Positions 8,010-16,624 of a stretch of DNA of 48,997 bases are shown in pieces. The translations under genes were made by a program, and so were the position numbers. The notes beneath the pieces were generated by a model. That model saw only the letters and a program-made list of their open reading frames with translations, was not told where the DNA came from and made no database searches. This DNA is from Halorubrum sp. Boch-26 (GTDB lineage Archaea; Halobacteriota; Halobacteria; Halobacteriales; Haloferacaceae), in NCBI RefSeq assembly GCF_029889805.1, contig NZ_JARANT010000009.1, positions 1 through 48,997 of the forward strand, read 5' to 3'. Within the stretch, counting starts at the first letter, position 1, and each line of letters opens with the position of its first letter.

Positions 8010-9968
8010 ATGGACGACGCCGGAGTCGACGGCCGGCGGCGGGACCGACTCGTCGCCGCCGACGACGCTATCGAGCCGCCGACGGGGTTCCGCGAGCGGG
8101 CCGTCGCGAGCGACGCGGGGGTGTACGACGCGTTCGCGGCCGACGGGCCCGACGCCTGGCGGCGCGCCGCCGACCTCCTCGACTGGGAGACCGAGTACGA
8201 CGCGGTGCTCGACGACGCCGACCCGCCCTTTTATCAGTGGTTTCCGGGCGGGCGGCTCAACGCGTCGGTGAACTGCGTCGACCGACACCTCGACGAGCGG
8301 CGCAACCAGCTCGCGATCCGGTGGTTCGGCAAGCGCGGCGAGCGGCGGTCGTACACCTACCTCGACCTCCACCGCGAGGTGAACGCCGTCGCGGCGGGGC
8401 TACGGGAGCTCGGCGTCGAGGAGGACGACGTCGTGACGCTGTACCTCCCGATGATCCCGGAGCTCCCGGTCGCGATGCTGGCGTGTGCGCGGATCGGCGC
8501 GCCCCACAACGTCGTCTTCGCGGGGCTCTCGGCGGAGGCGCTGGCGACCCGCCTCGACGCGGCCGACTCGTCGTACCTCGTCACCTGCGACGGCTACTAC
8601 CGGCGGGAAGACGCGTTCAACCAGAAGTCGAAGGCGGACAACGCCCGACTCCGGGCCGACGCCGATCTCGCGGCGACGGTCGTCGTCGACCGGCTCGGGG
8701 ACGCGCTCGACGTGTCCCTCGGCGACGACGAGTACGGGTACGAGTCCCTCGTCGACGCGCACGACGGCGAGACGGTCGAGCCGGTCGCGCGCGACGCCAC
8801 CGACCTGCTGTTCGTGATGTACACCTCCGGGACGACCGGCCGACCGAAGGGCGTCGAGCACGCGACCGGCGGCTACCTCTCGCACGTCGCGTGGACTACC
8901 CGGAACGTCCTCGACGTGCGCCCCGACGACACCTACTGGTGTGCGGCCGACATCGGCTGGATCACGGGTCACTCCTACGGCGTGTATGGGCCACTCTCGG
9001 TCGGGACCACGACCGTCCTCTACGAGGGCTCGCCAGACTACCCGGACCGGGACCGCGTGTGGGACCTGATCGAGCGCAACGCGGTCAGCGTCTTCTACAC
9101 CTCGCCCACCGCGATCCGGTCGTTCATGAAGTGGGGCGCGGAGTACCCCGACCGCCACGACCTCTCGTCGGTCCGCCTGCTGGGCACCGTCGGCGAGTCG
9201 ATCACGCCGAAGGCGTGGCGCTGGTACCGCGAGCACGTCGGCGGCGGCGAGGCGCCGATCGTCGACACGTGGTGGCAGACGGAAACGGGGGCCATCGCGC
9301 TCGCGACGCTGCCCGGGATCACGCCGATGAAGCCGGGGAAGGTCGGGCCGCCGCTGCCCGGGATCGACGCGCGCGTCGTCGACGAGGACGGCGAGCCGGT
9401 CGCCCCCGGCGATCCGGGGTACCTCACGATCGGGTCGCCGTGGCCCGGGATGCTGCGCGGGCTCCGCGAGGGCGACGAGCGCTACCGCCGCGAGTACTGG
9501 GTCGAGGCCGAGGACGGGTGGCGCTACCGGACCGGCGACGGCGCGACGGTCGACGAGGACGGCTACGTGAGCATCCTCGGTCGCGTCGACGACGTGATCA
9601 ACGTGCGAGCGCGACGGTTCAACACCGCCGAGTTGGAGTCGGCGATCGTGGGCGTCGAGGGCGTCACCGAGACCGCGGTCGTCGGCGACGACGACGGCGA
9701 CATCGTCGCCTACGTGACCACCCGGAGCGACGTCGAGCCCGGGGAGTCGCTCCGGGCCGCGATCGGCGAGGAGCTGGCCCGCTCCGTCGGCGACGTGGCG
9801 CGCGCGAACCGGATCGTGTTCACTCCGGACCTCCCGAAGACGCGCTCGGGGAAGATCATGCGCCGCCTGCTGGAGGACATCGCTCGCGGCGAGGAGTTCG
9901 GCGACGTCAGCGCGCTCCGGAACCCGGAGGTCGTCGGTGAGATCGAGTCGTCAGTTCGCGAGGAGTAA
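8010..9968 (+). CDS. acs1: Acetyl-CoA synthetase paralogue with divergent A8 motif
   Basis: 652 residues, AMP-forming acyl-CoA synthetase family. The A3 motif YTSGTTGRPKG, GWITGHSYGVYGPLSVGTTT, DTWWQTETG (keeping the Trp linked to acetate selection in Acs) and the C-terminal KTRSGKIMRR with adenylation lysine K615 are all present. The enzyme should activate acetate or a small acid with ATP and CoA. Two points differ from canonical Acs and from acs2: the hinge region keeps GRVDD (524-528), but the usual SGHRLGT after it is RARRFNT (533-539), and the loop that normally reads HxIKG is shortened to GDDDGD. Substrate or regulation may therefore differ. Start ATG 8010 has a TATA-like box upstream. 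Confidence 0.88.
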   Translation: MDDAGVDGRRRDRLVAADDAIEPPTGFRERAVASDAGVYDAFAADGPDAWRRAADLLDWETEYDAVLDDADPPFYQWFPGGRLNASVNCVDRHLDERRNQLAIRWFGKRGERRSYTYLDLHREVNAVAAGLRELGVEEDDVVTLYLPMIPELPVAMLACARIGAPHNVVFAGLSAEALATRLDAADSSYLVTCDGYYRREDAFNQKSKADNARLRADADLAATVVVDRLGDALDVSLGDDEYGYESLVDAHDGETVEPVARDATDLLFVMYTSGTTGRPKGVEHATGGYLSHVAWTTRNVLDVRPDDTYWCAADIGWITGHSYGVYGPLSVGTTTVLYEGSPDYPDRDRVWDLIERNAVSVFYTSPTAIRSFMKWGAEYPDRHDLSSVRLLGTVGESITPKAWRWYREHVGGGEAPIVDTWWQTETGAIALATLPGITPMKPGKVGPPLPGIDARVVDEDGEPVAPGDPGYLTIGSPWPGMLRGLREGDERYRREYWVEAEDGWRYRTGDGATVDEDGYVSILGRVDDVINVRARRFNTAELESAIVGVEGVTETAVVGDDDGDIVAYVTTRSDVEPGESLRAAIGEELARSVGDVARANRIVFTPDLPKTRSGKIMRRLLEDIARGEEFGDVSALRNPEVVGEIESSVREE

Positions 9969-10011
9969 CCGGATACGGATTCCCCACACCGTTTCAGCAC
10001 CGTCTCAAACG

Positions 10012-10019
10012 TTCATATG
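10012..10019 (+). promoter_or_regulatory. TATA-box-like element of the DUF2061 gene
   Basis: TTCATATG lies 22-29 nt before the ATG at 10041. It overlaps an earlier in-frame ATG at 10017, so it argues for the later start. Confidence 0.5.
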
Positions 10020-10040
10020 GGCGGGCTCCGAGGAACCGGT

Positions 10041-10277
10041 ATGGGAACGCTCGTCTCTCGCTCGGCGCTCCACGATCGGAAGCGGGCAGTCGCCAAGGCG
10101 CTCTGTTACCGCGTCTTCATGGTCATAATTACCGTATTCGTGGCGTGGGCGGTCGTCGAGGACGTGGGCGCCGCCGTGAACATCGGGCTGTTCACCAACG
10201 TCGTCAAGACCGCGACGTACTACGCCTACGAGCGGCTGTGGGACCACGTCGCGTGGGGCGTCGCCGACGGCGTCTGA
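10041..10277 (+). CDS. DUF2061 small membrane protein
   Basis: 78 residues. KRAVAKALCYRVFMVIITVFVAW at 14-36 followed by NIGLFTNVVKTATYYAYERLW is the DUF2061 pattern: two helices, a conserved basic start and a final YxxERxW. The family is found in bacteria and archaea as a predicted membrane protein of unknown function, sometimes near sulphate or nucleotide metabolism genes. The in-frame ATG at 10017 would add eight residues, but the TATA-like element overlaps it, so 10041 is preferred. Confidence 0.8.
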   Translation: MGTLVSRSALHDRKRAVAKALCYRVFMVIITVFVAWAVVEDVGAAVNIGLFTNVVKTATYYAYERLWDHVAWGVADGV

Positions 10278-10330
10278 GTCGGTCACCCCTCCGGTGGAGG
10301 TGTCAGCCCGTTCGAGAGGAGTCGTCACGT

Positions 10331-10358
10331 GTTTCGGAAATGAATTGTATACCGAAAC
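10331..10358. promoter_or_regulatory. Inverted repeat upstream of the integrase-Bat regulator
   Basis: GTTTCGG (10331-10337) and its exact complement CCGAAAC (10352-10358) flank a 14-nt A/T-rich spacer. The arms are 21 bp apart centre to centre, two helical turns, as expected for a dimeric regulator binding one face of DNA. It lies about 120-150 nt before the regulator gene at 10479. Confidence 0.5.
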
Positions 10359-10363
10359 AATGC

Positions 10364-10373
10364 GTCTCGAGAC
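10364..10373. promoter_or_regulatory. Palindrome GTCTCGAGAC
   Basis: A perfect 10-bp palindrome six bases after the inverted repeat. With one mismatched base on each side it extends to TG-N-GTCTCGAGAC-N-CA (10361-10376). It may be part of the same control region; no binding protein is known from the sequence alone. Confidence 0.35.
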
Positions 10374-10478
10374 ACATCCGTTGAGCAGACCGAATAGAGA
10401 GGCCGTGGATCGGTACACGCGAGAAAAGCAGGACGTGCGAAGATTTTTCTTTCGGCTTTTCGTCTGTTCACGAAGTAG

Positions 10479-12215
10479 ATGGTCGACGCGATCGACGCCG
10501 ACGCGTACGACGCCCTCGTGGCCGCGGCCGAGACGTACCGCGCCGCGGTCGTGGTTCGGCTCGCCGGGGAGGCCGGACTCCGGACCGGCGAGATCACCCG
10601 CGTCGCGCCGCGGCACCTCCGGGATGCGGGCGTCGCCTCCGAGGCGTCACTCCTCGCCGTTCCGGCCGAGAACGCGGCCGAATCTATCGACCGCGAGACG
10701 GTCGTCCCGGCCTCGCTGGCGGCCGAGCTCCGGCGGTACGCCGAGAGCGAGGGGCTCGGCGAGGCGGAGCCGTTCGTCGGCGTCTCGCCCCGCCGGGTCC
10801 AGATGATCGTGAACGAGACCGCCGGGCGGGCGGCGGCGCGGACCGACGGCGCGGTCCCGGCCGACGTCACGCCTCGCGACCTCCGCGACGCCTTCGCGCG
10901 CCGACTCCTCGTCGACCGCGGCGTCGACCCCCACGCGGTCCGCGAGGCCGGTGGCTGGGAGACGCTCGGAACCTTGGACGAGTTTCTCGGCCCGCTCGAC
11001 GGCCGGGAGATCGCCGAGGCGTTCGCGGTCGCCGGGACCGCTGGGTCCGCCGGAGCCGCCGATCCGGCCGCCGGTACCGACGGAACGACACCGACCGCGC
11101 TCGGCGGGTTCGAGGCGCTCGCCGACGGCGAGGACCGCGGGTCGCCGCTGGCGACGGTCCCGGAGCGACTGGTCGAGTCCGACCGGTGGGTCGAGGCGTG
11201 GGTGGTCCGCGGGTCGGTCGACGGCGGCCGGACCGAGGTCGTGGGCGCCGCTGGCGTCGACCGGGAGGTCCTCGTCGACCGCGGCGTCACGCGGGACGGG
11301 CCGTGGCTCGACGCGGTCGAGACGGGAGACCCGGTCCTCGCAGACGACGAGCCGACCGCCGACGGGCGGCCGGGAATCGCCGTCCCCGCGAGCTACCGGG
11401 ACGTGACGCACGGCGCGCTCTGCGTCGTCGCCGACGAAGCGGCCGTTTCGGAGACCGAGCGCCGCGAACTCGTCGCGCTCGGGCGGTGTCTCGGCTGGGC
11501 GGTGACGGCCGGCCGGTGGCGCGACCTCCTCCACTCCGACGCCGTCACCGAGGTCGAGTTCCACACAGCCGACGAGGGGGCGTTTCTCGCCCGGGCTAGC
11601 GCCGGCCTCGGCTGTCGGATCGCACTCGACTCGACCGTCGGCGTCACCGACGACGCCTCTCGGCTGTACCTCTCCGTCGCGGGAGCGAGACCGCAGGGCG
11701 TCGCCGAGGTCGTCGACGGCGCTGACGGCGTTTCGGACCTCCGAGTGATCGAGACGCGCGAGGACGGCTGCTCCGTGTCGGTGCACGTCGAGGGCGGGTC
11801 GGCCGTCCGAACGCTCACGGAACACGGTGCGACCGTCCGCGACGCGGTCGGGGAAGACGGCCGCGTCCGCGTCGTCGCCGACCTCCCCGAGGGCGCCGAC
11901 GTCAGACCGGTGGCCGACGGCCTCCGCGCCGCGTTCGCCGACGCCCGTCTCGCGAGCAAGGAGTCCGTCGGCCGGTCGGCGCGGTCCGAGTCCTCCTTCC
12001 GCGAAGGGGTCGCGGACCGGTTCACCGACCGCCAGTGGGCCGCCCTGTCGGCCGCGTACCACGGCGGCTACTTCGACTGGCCCCGCGGGAGCACCGCCGA
12101 GGAGGTCGCCGACGCGATGGACGTCTCCTCGCCGACGTTTCATAACCACCTCCGCAAGGCGCAACGCGCGCTCCTCGACGGCCTCTTCGAGGAGGAGCAC
12201 CGGGATCGGATCTGA
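10479..12215 (+). CDS. Bat-type HTH regulator fused to a catalytically dead integrase-like domain
   Basis: 578 residues. Residues 1-180 follow the tyrosine recombinase catalytic domain: GLRTGEI with R35, then TPRDLRDAFARRLL where HxxR has become RxxR (133-136), a tryptophan at 160 in GGW, and a phenylalanine (F169) where the nucleophilic tyrosine is expected. Recombination activity should be lost, leaving a probable DNA-binding or dimerisation module. A GAF-like region (about 215-355) and a Bat-associated region (about 355-500) follow, then a C-terminal HTH_10 (about 515-573) with LTDRQ-like FTDRQWAALSAAYHGGYFDWPR and SSPTFHNHLRKAQ. It lies directly before acs2 and the symporter genes, so it is a candidate acetate regulator (inference). 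Palindromes lie in its upstream region. Confidence 0.85.
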   Translation: MVDAIDADAYDALVAAAETYRAAVVVRLAGEAGLRTGEITRVAPRHLRDAGVASEASLLAVPAENAAESIDRETVVPASLAAELRRYAESEGLGEAEPFVGVSPRRVQMIVNETAGRAAARTDGAVPADVTPRDLRDAFARRLLVDRGVDPHAVREAGGWETLGTLDEFLGPLDGREIAEAFAVAGTAGSAGAADPAAGTDGTTPTALGGFEALADGEDRGSPLATVPERLVESDRWVEAWVVRGSVDGGRTEVVGAAGVDREVLVDRGVTRDGPWLDAVETGDPVLADDEPTADGRPGIAVPASYRDVTHGALCVVADEAAVSETERRELVALGRCLGWAVTAGRWRDLLHSDAVTEVEFHTADEGAFLARASAGLGCRIALDSTVGVTDDASRLYLSVAGARPQGVAEVVDGADGVSDLRVIETREDGCSVSVHVEGGSAVRTLTEHGATVRDAVGEDGRVRVVADLPEGADVRPVADGLRAAFADARLASKESVGRSARSESSFREGVADRFTDRQWAALSAAYHGGYFDWPRGSTAEEVADAMDVSSPTFHNHLRKAQRALLDGLFEEEHRDRI

Positions 12216-12235
12216 GCCGAGACGCACCTGAGAGG

Positions 12236-12270
12236 CACCCGATACCGGGGCGATAGACACCAGATACCGG
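12236..12270. promoter_or_regulatory. 22-bp-spaced direct repeats upstream of acs2
   Basis: CACC-N-GATACCGG occurs at 12236-12248 and again at 12258-12270, a 13-bp near-perfect direct repeat with a 22-bp period. The repeats end about 60 nt before the acs2 TATA box, where an archaeal activator would bind. They are candidate sites for the adjacent Bat-type regulator. The core GATACCGG is also found before cspA at 19149-19156. Confidence 0.45.
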
Positions 12271-12330
12271 CGAGAACCGGCGCGCGCGACGGTGCGAGAT
12301 TATCACGATTTTTCGTATTTAGCGCCAGCG

Positions 12331-12339
12331 TTTATATGG
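12331..12339 (+). promoter_or_regulatory. TATA box of acs2
   Basis: TTTATATGG lies 27-35 nt before the ATG at 12366, the clearest TATA box in the acetate block. It sits over the earlier in-frame ATG at 12336 and so rules out that longer start. Confidence 0.7.
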
Positions 12340-12365
12340 TGAGATTGGGTGGATACGACCGTACC

Positions 12366-14360
12366 ATGACAGAGGACGACGGACAACTGGAAGCGAGACT
12401 GGAAGAGCAGGAGGTGTTCGAGCCGCCGGAATCGTTCGTATCGGGGGCCAACGTCTCCGACCCCGAGATCTACGAGGAGTTCGAGGAGAACTGGCCGGAG
12501 TGCTGGGAGGCCGCGGCCGACCTCCTCGACTGGGAATCGAAGTACGATCAGGTGTTGGACGACAGCAACCCGCCATTCTACGAGTGGTTCACCGGCGGCG
12601 AACTGAACGCGTCGGCTAACTGCCTCGACCGACACCTCGACGAGCGCGGCGACGAGGCCGCGATCGAGTGGGTCGGCGAGCCGGTCGACGAGGACGATCG
12701 CACGTACACGTACGAGGAGCTCCACCGAGAGGTGAACGAGTTCGCGTCCGCGCTCCGCGAGCAGGGCGTCGAGGAGGACGACGTCGTGACGATGTACATG
12801 CCGATGATCCCGGAACTGCCGATCGCGATGCTGGCGTGCGCCCGCATCGGCGCCCCCCACAGCGTCGTTTTCGCCGGGTTCTCGGCGGACGCGCTCGCGA
12901 CCCGGATGAACTCCGCGGAGTCGGAGTACCTCGTCACCTGCGACGGCTACTACCGGCGCGGCGACCCGCTCGACCACCTCGACAAGGCGAACGAGGGGCT
13001 CGCGGGCGTCGACCACGGCACCACGACCGTCGTCGTCGATCGGCTCGGGCCGAACGGCGACGACTTCGGCCACGAGCTCGGCGACGACCAGCTCGACTAC
13101 GGAGACCTCGTCGCGGACCACGAGGGCGCCGAGGTCGAGCCGGTCACCCGCGACGCCGAGGACATGCTGTTCCTGATGTACACCTCCGGGACGACGGGGA
13201 AACCGAAGGGCGTGAAACACACCACGGGCGGCTACCTCTCGTGGGTGTCGTGGACCTCGCAGTCCGTCCTCGACATCAAGCCGGATGACACGTACTTCTG
13301 TTCGGCCGACATCGGCTGGATCACGGGTCACTCGTACATCGTCTACGGGCCGCTCGCGCTCGGGACGACGACGATGATGTACGAGGGCACGCCGGACCAC
13401 CCGGAGCAGGACCGCCTCTGGGAGATCGTCGACGAGTACGACGCGACCCAGCTGTACACGGCTCCCACGGCGATCCGCGCGTTCATGAAGTGGGGACAGA
13501 AGTTCCCGGACCGTCACGACCTCTCGTCGCTGCGGCTGCTCGGGACGGTCGGCGAGCCGATCAACCCCCGCGCGTGGAAGTGGTACTACCAGCACATCGG
13601 CGACGAGGAGTGTCCGATCGTCGACACGTGGTGGCAGACCGAGACCGGCGGGATGATGGTGACGACGCTGCCCGGGATCAAGGACATGAAGCCGGGCGCC
13701 GCCGGACCCCCGCTCCCGGGGCTCGACGTCCAGATCCTCGACACGCTCGGCGACGAGGTCGAGCCCGGAAAGGCCGGCTACCTCACGGTGCAGAAGCCGT
13801 GGCCCGGCATGCTCCGGACGCTGTACAACAACGACGAGCGCTACATCGAGGAGTACTGGGCGGAGTACTCGGATACCGACAGCGACGACCCCGACGACTG
13901 GGTGTACTTCCCGGAGGACGGGGCGAAGATCGACGAGGACGGCTACATCACCGTGCTCGGCCGCGTCGACGACGTGCTCAACGTCTCCGGCCACCGGCTG
14001 GGGACGATGGAGATCGAGTCCGCGATCGTCGGCGTCGAGGGGGTCGCGGAGGCCGCCGTCGTCGGCGGGAACCACGACATCAAAGGCGAGGCGGTCTACG
14101 CGTACGTGACCACCGAGGACGGGTACGAGGGCAACGACGAGCTCCGCGACGCGATCATCGCCGGTGTGGAGGACGCCATCGGTCCGATCGCTCGGCCGGA
14201 GCAAGTCGTGTTCACGCCCGACCTGCCGAAGACCCGTTCGGGGAAGATCATGCGCCGCCTGCTGGAGAACATCGCTGACGGCAAGGAACTCGGTAACACG
14301 AGCACGCTCCGGAACCCGGAGATCGTCGAAGAGATCCAGCAGAAAGCGGACGGCGAATAG
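12366..14360 (+). CDS. acs2: Acetyl-CoA synthetase (AMP-forming)
   Basis: 664 residues, the usual Acs length. The complete motif set is present: A3 YTSGTTGKPKG, the acetate-pocket segments GEPINPRAWKWYY and DTWWQTETGG, the hinge and A8 region GRVDDVLNVSGHRLGTMEIE, HDIKGEAVYAYV, and the adenylation lysine in KTRSGKIMRR. The enzyme converts acetate, ATP and CoA to acetyl-CoA, AMP and pyrophosphate in the cytosol. The lysine is a known acetylation control point in bacterial Acs. It is followed by the DUF4212/SSS symporter genes and preceded by a Bat-type regulator, which supports a role in acetate growth. The start is set by the TATA box at 12331. Confidence 0.95.
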   Translation: MTEDDGQLEARLEEQEVFEPPESFVSGANVSDPEIYEEFEENWPECWEAAADLLDWESKYDQVLDDSNPPFYEWFTGGELNASANCLDRHLDERGDEAAIEWVGEPVDEDDRTYTYEELHREVNEFASALREQGVEEDDVVTMYMPMIPELPIAMLACARIGAPHSVVFAGFSADALATRMNSAESEYLVTCDGYYRRGDPLDHLDKANEGLAGVDHGTTTVVVDRLGPNGDDFGHELGDDQLDYGDLVADHEGAEVEPVTRDAEDMLFLMYTSGTTGKPKGVKHTTGGYLSWVSWTSQSVLDIKPDDTYFCSADIGWITGHSYIVYGPLALGTTTMMYEGTPDHPEQDRLWEIVDEYDATQLYTAPTAIRAFMKWGQKFPDRHDLSSLRLLGTVGEPINPRAWKWYYQHIGDEECPIVDTWWQTETGGMMVTTLPGIKDMKPGAAGPPLPGLDVQILDTLGDEVEPGKAGYLTVQKPWPGMLRTLYNNDERYIEEYWAEYSDTDSDDPDDWVYFPEDGAKIDEDGYITVLGRVDDVLNVSGHRLGTMEIESAIVGVEGVAEAAVVGGNHDIKGEAVYAYVTTEDGYEGNDELRDAIIAGVEDAIGPIARPEQVVFTPDLPKTRSGKIMRRLLENIADGKELGNTSTLRNPEIVEEIQQKADGE

Positions 14361-14430
14361 GCGTCCGACGCCCCCGTTTTCAGATCGGCACGACGACCTC
14401 GATACGCGAACGAACGTCACGATCGAATCA

Positions 14431-14437
14431 GATATAC
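14431..14437 (+). promoter_or_regulatory. TATA-like element before the symporter genes
   Basis: GATATAC in a 114-nt gap lies about 38-44 nt before the ATG at 14475. This is slightly farther than for a leaderless gene, so a short leader of roughly ten bases is possible. Read-through from acs2 is also possible. Confidence 0.4.
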
Positions 14438-14474
14438 GACGTACGACGAGTCTCACAACGACACACCACGATAG

Positions 14475-14870
14475 ATGACAGATAGTAGCTCACACGACTC
14501 CGGCGACGCTGCCACCGACGGTGGCGTCGCGGCGGGTGCGGCACAGAAGCACAGACAGACCGACTACCTCAGCTCGGAGGTGAACCTGCTGAATCCGAGC
14601 ACGCCGTACATGCGCGAGCACCTCCGGATCGTCTGGACGGGGTTCGCGATCTGGGCCGTTATCGTCTTCGGTCCGGTGACGGCCACCTATCTGGCCCCCG
14701 GGACGATGACGACCGCGATGCCGGTCATCGGCTTCCCGCTCCACTACTTCCTCATCGCCATCGGCGCACCGGGGGGTGCGCTGATCTTATCAGCGTGGTA
14801 CGCCCAGCGGCGGGACGAGCTCGACAGTAAGTACGGGATCGATCACGACAGCACGGGGGGTGACGCATGA
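14475..14870 (+). CDS. Sodium:solute symporter small subunit (DUF4212)
   Basis: 131 residues with two membrane helices: IVWTGFAIWAVIVFGPVTAT and FPLHYFLIAIGAPGGALILSAWY. The latter, followed by AQRRDELDSKYGID, is the DUF4212 signature. The family is the small partner of a subclass of solute:sodium symporters. The hydrophilic N-terminal 45 residues are rich in Ser, Asp and Gly. The stop codon overlaps the start of the large subunit by 4 nt (ATGA), so the two products are probably made in equal amounts. Confidence 0.88.
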   Translation: MTDSSSHDSGDAATDGGVAAGAAQKHRQTDYLSSEVNLLNPSTPYMREHLRIVWTGFAIWAVIVFGPVTATYLAPGTMTTAMPVIGFPLHYFLIAIGAPGGALILSAWYAQRRDELDSKYGIDHDSTGGDA

Positions 14871-16621
14871 CGGCGCTCGCCGCAATGCTGCTCCAGAGCG
14901 GACTGCTCCCCGAGGAGTTCACCGTCTCGTTCAAGGCGCTCCCATCGATACTGGTGATCGGCATGCTCCTCGTGTTCATCGCCATCGGATTCGTCTTCCG
15001 CGTGGCCGACACGGAGGACATGTGGGTCGCCGGGCGCTCGATCGGGAACGTCGAGAACGGGATGGCGATCGGCGCCAACTGGATGTCCGCCGCGTCGTAC
15101 CTCGGGATGGCGGCGCTGATCGCGACGGCCGGCGTCTACGGGCTCGCGTTCGTCGTCGGGTGGACGACCGGTTACTTCATCCTGCTCATCTTCCTCGCCG
15201 CGCAGCTGCGTCGGTTCGGGAAGTACACGGCGCCGGACTTCGTCGGCGACCGCTTCAACTCCGACACCGCGCGCGCTATCGGCGCGGTCACGACGTTCCT
15301 CATCGGATTCGTCTACGCGATCGGACAGGCCCGCGGGATGGGGCTCGTCGGGCTGTACATCTTCGGCGACCTCGGGGTCTTTGGACTGAGCGGGTACCAG
15401 GCGATGGTCATCATCATGATGACGATCACGGTGGGATATCTCACGCTGTCCGGCATGCTGGGCGCGACGAAGAACATGGCCGTCCAGTACGTCATTCTCA
15501 TCGTCGCGTTCGTCGCCGGGCTGTTCGCGGTCGGGTTCACGAACGACTACTCGACGATCCTGCCGCAGATCGAGTACGGGGCGCTGATAGCCGACCTGAG
15601 CGCCGAGTTCTCCGAACCGTTCATCAACCAGAGCTACTACCTGTGGATCGCGACGGCGTTCTCGCTCATCGTCGGGACGTGCGGGCTCCCGCACGTGCTG
15701 GTCCGCTTCTACACGGTCGAAAACGAGCGGACGGCCCGCTGGTCCACCGTCTGGGGACTGTTCTTCATCTGTATCCTCTACTTCAGCGCGCCGGCGTTCG
15801 CTGCGTTCGGAACCGACCTGTACGCGCGAAACATCGGCGCGGTGTACGGCGACCCGGGGATGACGAGCGAGGCGGCCGACGTGATCGTCGTGTTGGCCGC
15901 GGAGCTGTCGAACCTGCCGCAGTGGTTCGTCGGATTCGTCGCCGCCGGCGGGATCGCGGCCGCCATCGCGACGACCGCCGGGCTGTTCATCGCCGGCTCC
16001 TCGGCGATCTCCCACGACATTTACACCAACATCATCAACCCCGACGCGACCCAGCGCCAGCAGGTGCTCGTCGGTCGACTGAGCATCGTCGCGCTCGGCG
16101 TGCTGACGACGCTGGCGGCGCTCGACCCCGCGGCGCCGATCGCCGCGCTGGTCTCGTACGCGTTCTCGCTGGCCGGCGCGGTGCTGTTCCCGATGTTCTT
16201 CCTCGGCATGTGGTGGGAGAACACGAACCGCGAAGGGGCGCTGGCCGGCATGACCACCGGGCTCACCATCTGGGGTATCTCGATGGTCAACGAGGTCGTT
16301 CCGACGTACATCGGCGGGGTGGAGGCTCCGCTCAACGCGACGCTCGCGGCGTGGATGCCTGCGATCGGCTCCGCGCTCATCGCCGTGCCGGTCGTCTTCG
16401 CCGTCACCATCGTCGTCTCGATGGCGACCGACGATCCGCCGATTGAGACGAAGCGGATCGTCCGACAGTGTCACAGCCCGGAGCCGATGCGCCAACAGCA
16501 GACGGCAGAGGACGTCGTCGCCGACGGTGGCGAGGACGTGGCGACGGACGGGGGCCGCGCAGCGGACGACGCGGGTATCGATGTCGATCGTGCGGGAGAC
16601 GACGCGACCACGGAGGAGTAA
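14867..16621 (+). CDS. Sodium:solute symporter large subunit (acetate-type)
   Basis: 584 residues with about 13 hydrophobic helices. WVAGRSIGNVENGMAIGANWMSAASYLGM is the N-terminal SSS signature shared with ActP and VC_2705-like transporters; further matches are GQARGMGLVGLY and the helix with SSAISHDIYTNIINPDA. These carriers use the sodium gradient to import solutes, and those paired with DUF4212 beside acs genes are usually taken as acetate or short-chain acid transporters. The last 60 residues are hydrophilic and acidic with no membrane segment. It is followed four bases later by a uspA gene. Confidence 0.9.
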   Translation: MTALAAMLLQSGLLPEEFTVSFKALPSILVIGMLLVFIAIGFVFRVADTEDMWVAGRSIGNVENGMAIGANWMSAASYLGMAALIATAGVYGLAFVVGWTTGYFILLIFLAAQLRRFGKYTAPDFVGDRFNSDTARAIGAVTTFLIGFVYAIGQARGMGLVGLYIFGDLGVFGLSGYQAMVIIMMTITVGYLTLSGMLGATKNMAVQYVILIVAFVAGLFAVGFTNDYSTILPQIEYGALIADLSAEFSEPFINQSYYLWIATAFSLIVGTCGLPHVLVRFYTVENERTARWSTVWGLFFICILYFSAPAFAAFGTDLYARNIGAVYGDPGMTSEAADVIVVLAAELSNLPQWFVGFVAAGGIAAAIATTAGLFIAGSSAISHDIYTNIINPDATQRQQVLVGRLSIVALGVLTTLAALDPAAPIAALVSYAFSLAGAVLFPMFFLGMWWENTNREGALAGMTTGLTIWGISMVNEVVPTYIGGVEAPLNATLAAWMPAIGSALIAVPVVFAVTIVVSMATDDPPIETKRIVRQCHSPEPMRQQQTAEDVVADGGEDVATDGGRAADDAGIDVDRAGDDATTEE

Positions 16622-16624
16622 TCC

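Noticed and set aside
10281-10302. Stem-like CACCCCTCC-GGT-GGAGGTG after the DUF2061 gene as a terminator
   Set aside because: The stem has a bulge and no T-run follows; too weak to call.
10479-11025. Integrase-like domain as evidence of a mobile element
   Set aside because: The catalytic Tyr is replaced and the domain is fused to a regulator; no attachment-site repeats, tRNA or other mobile genes are nearby.
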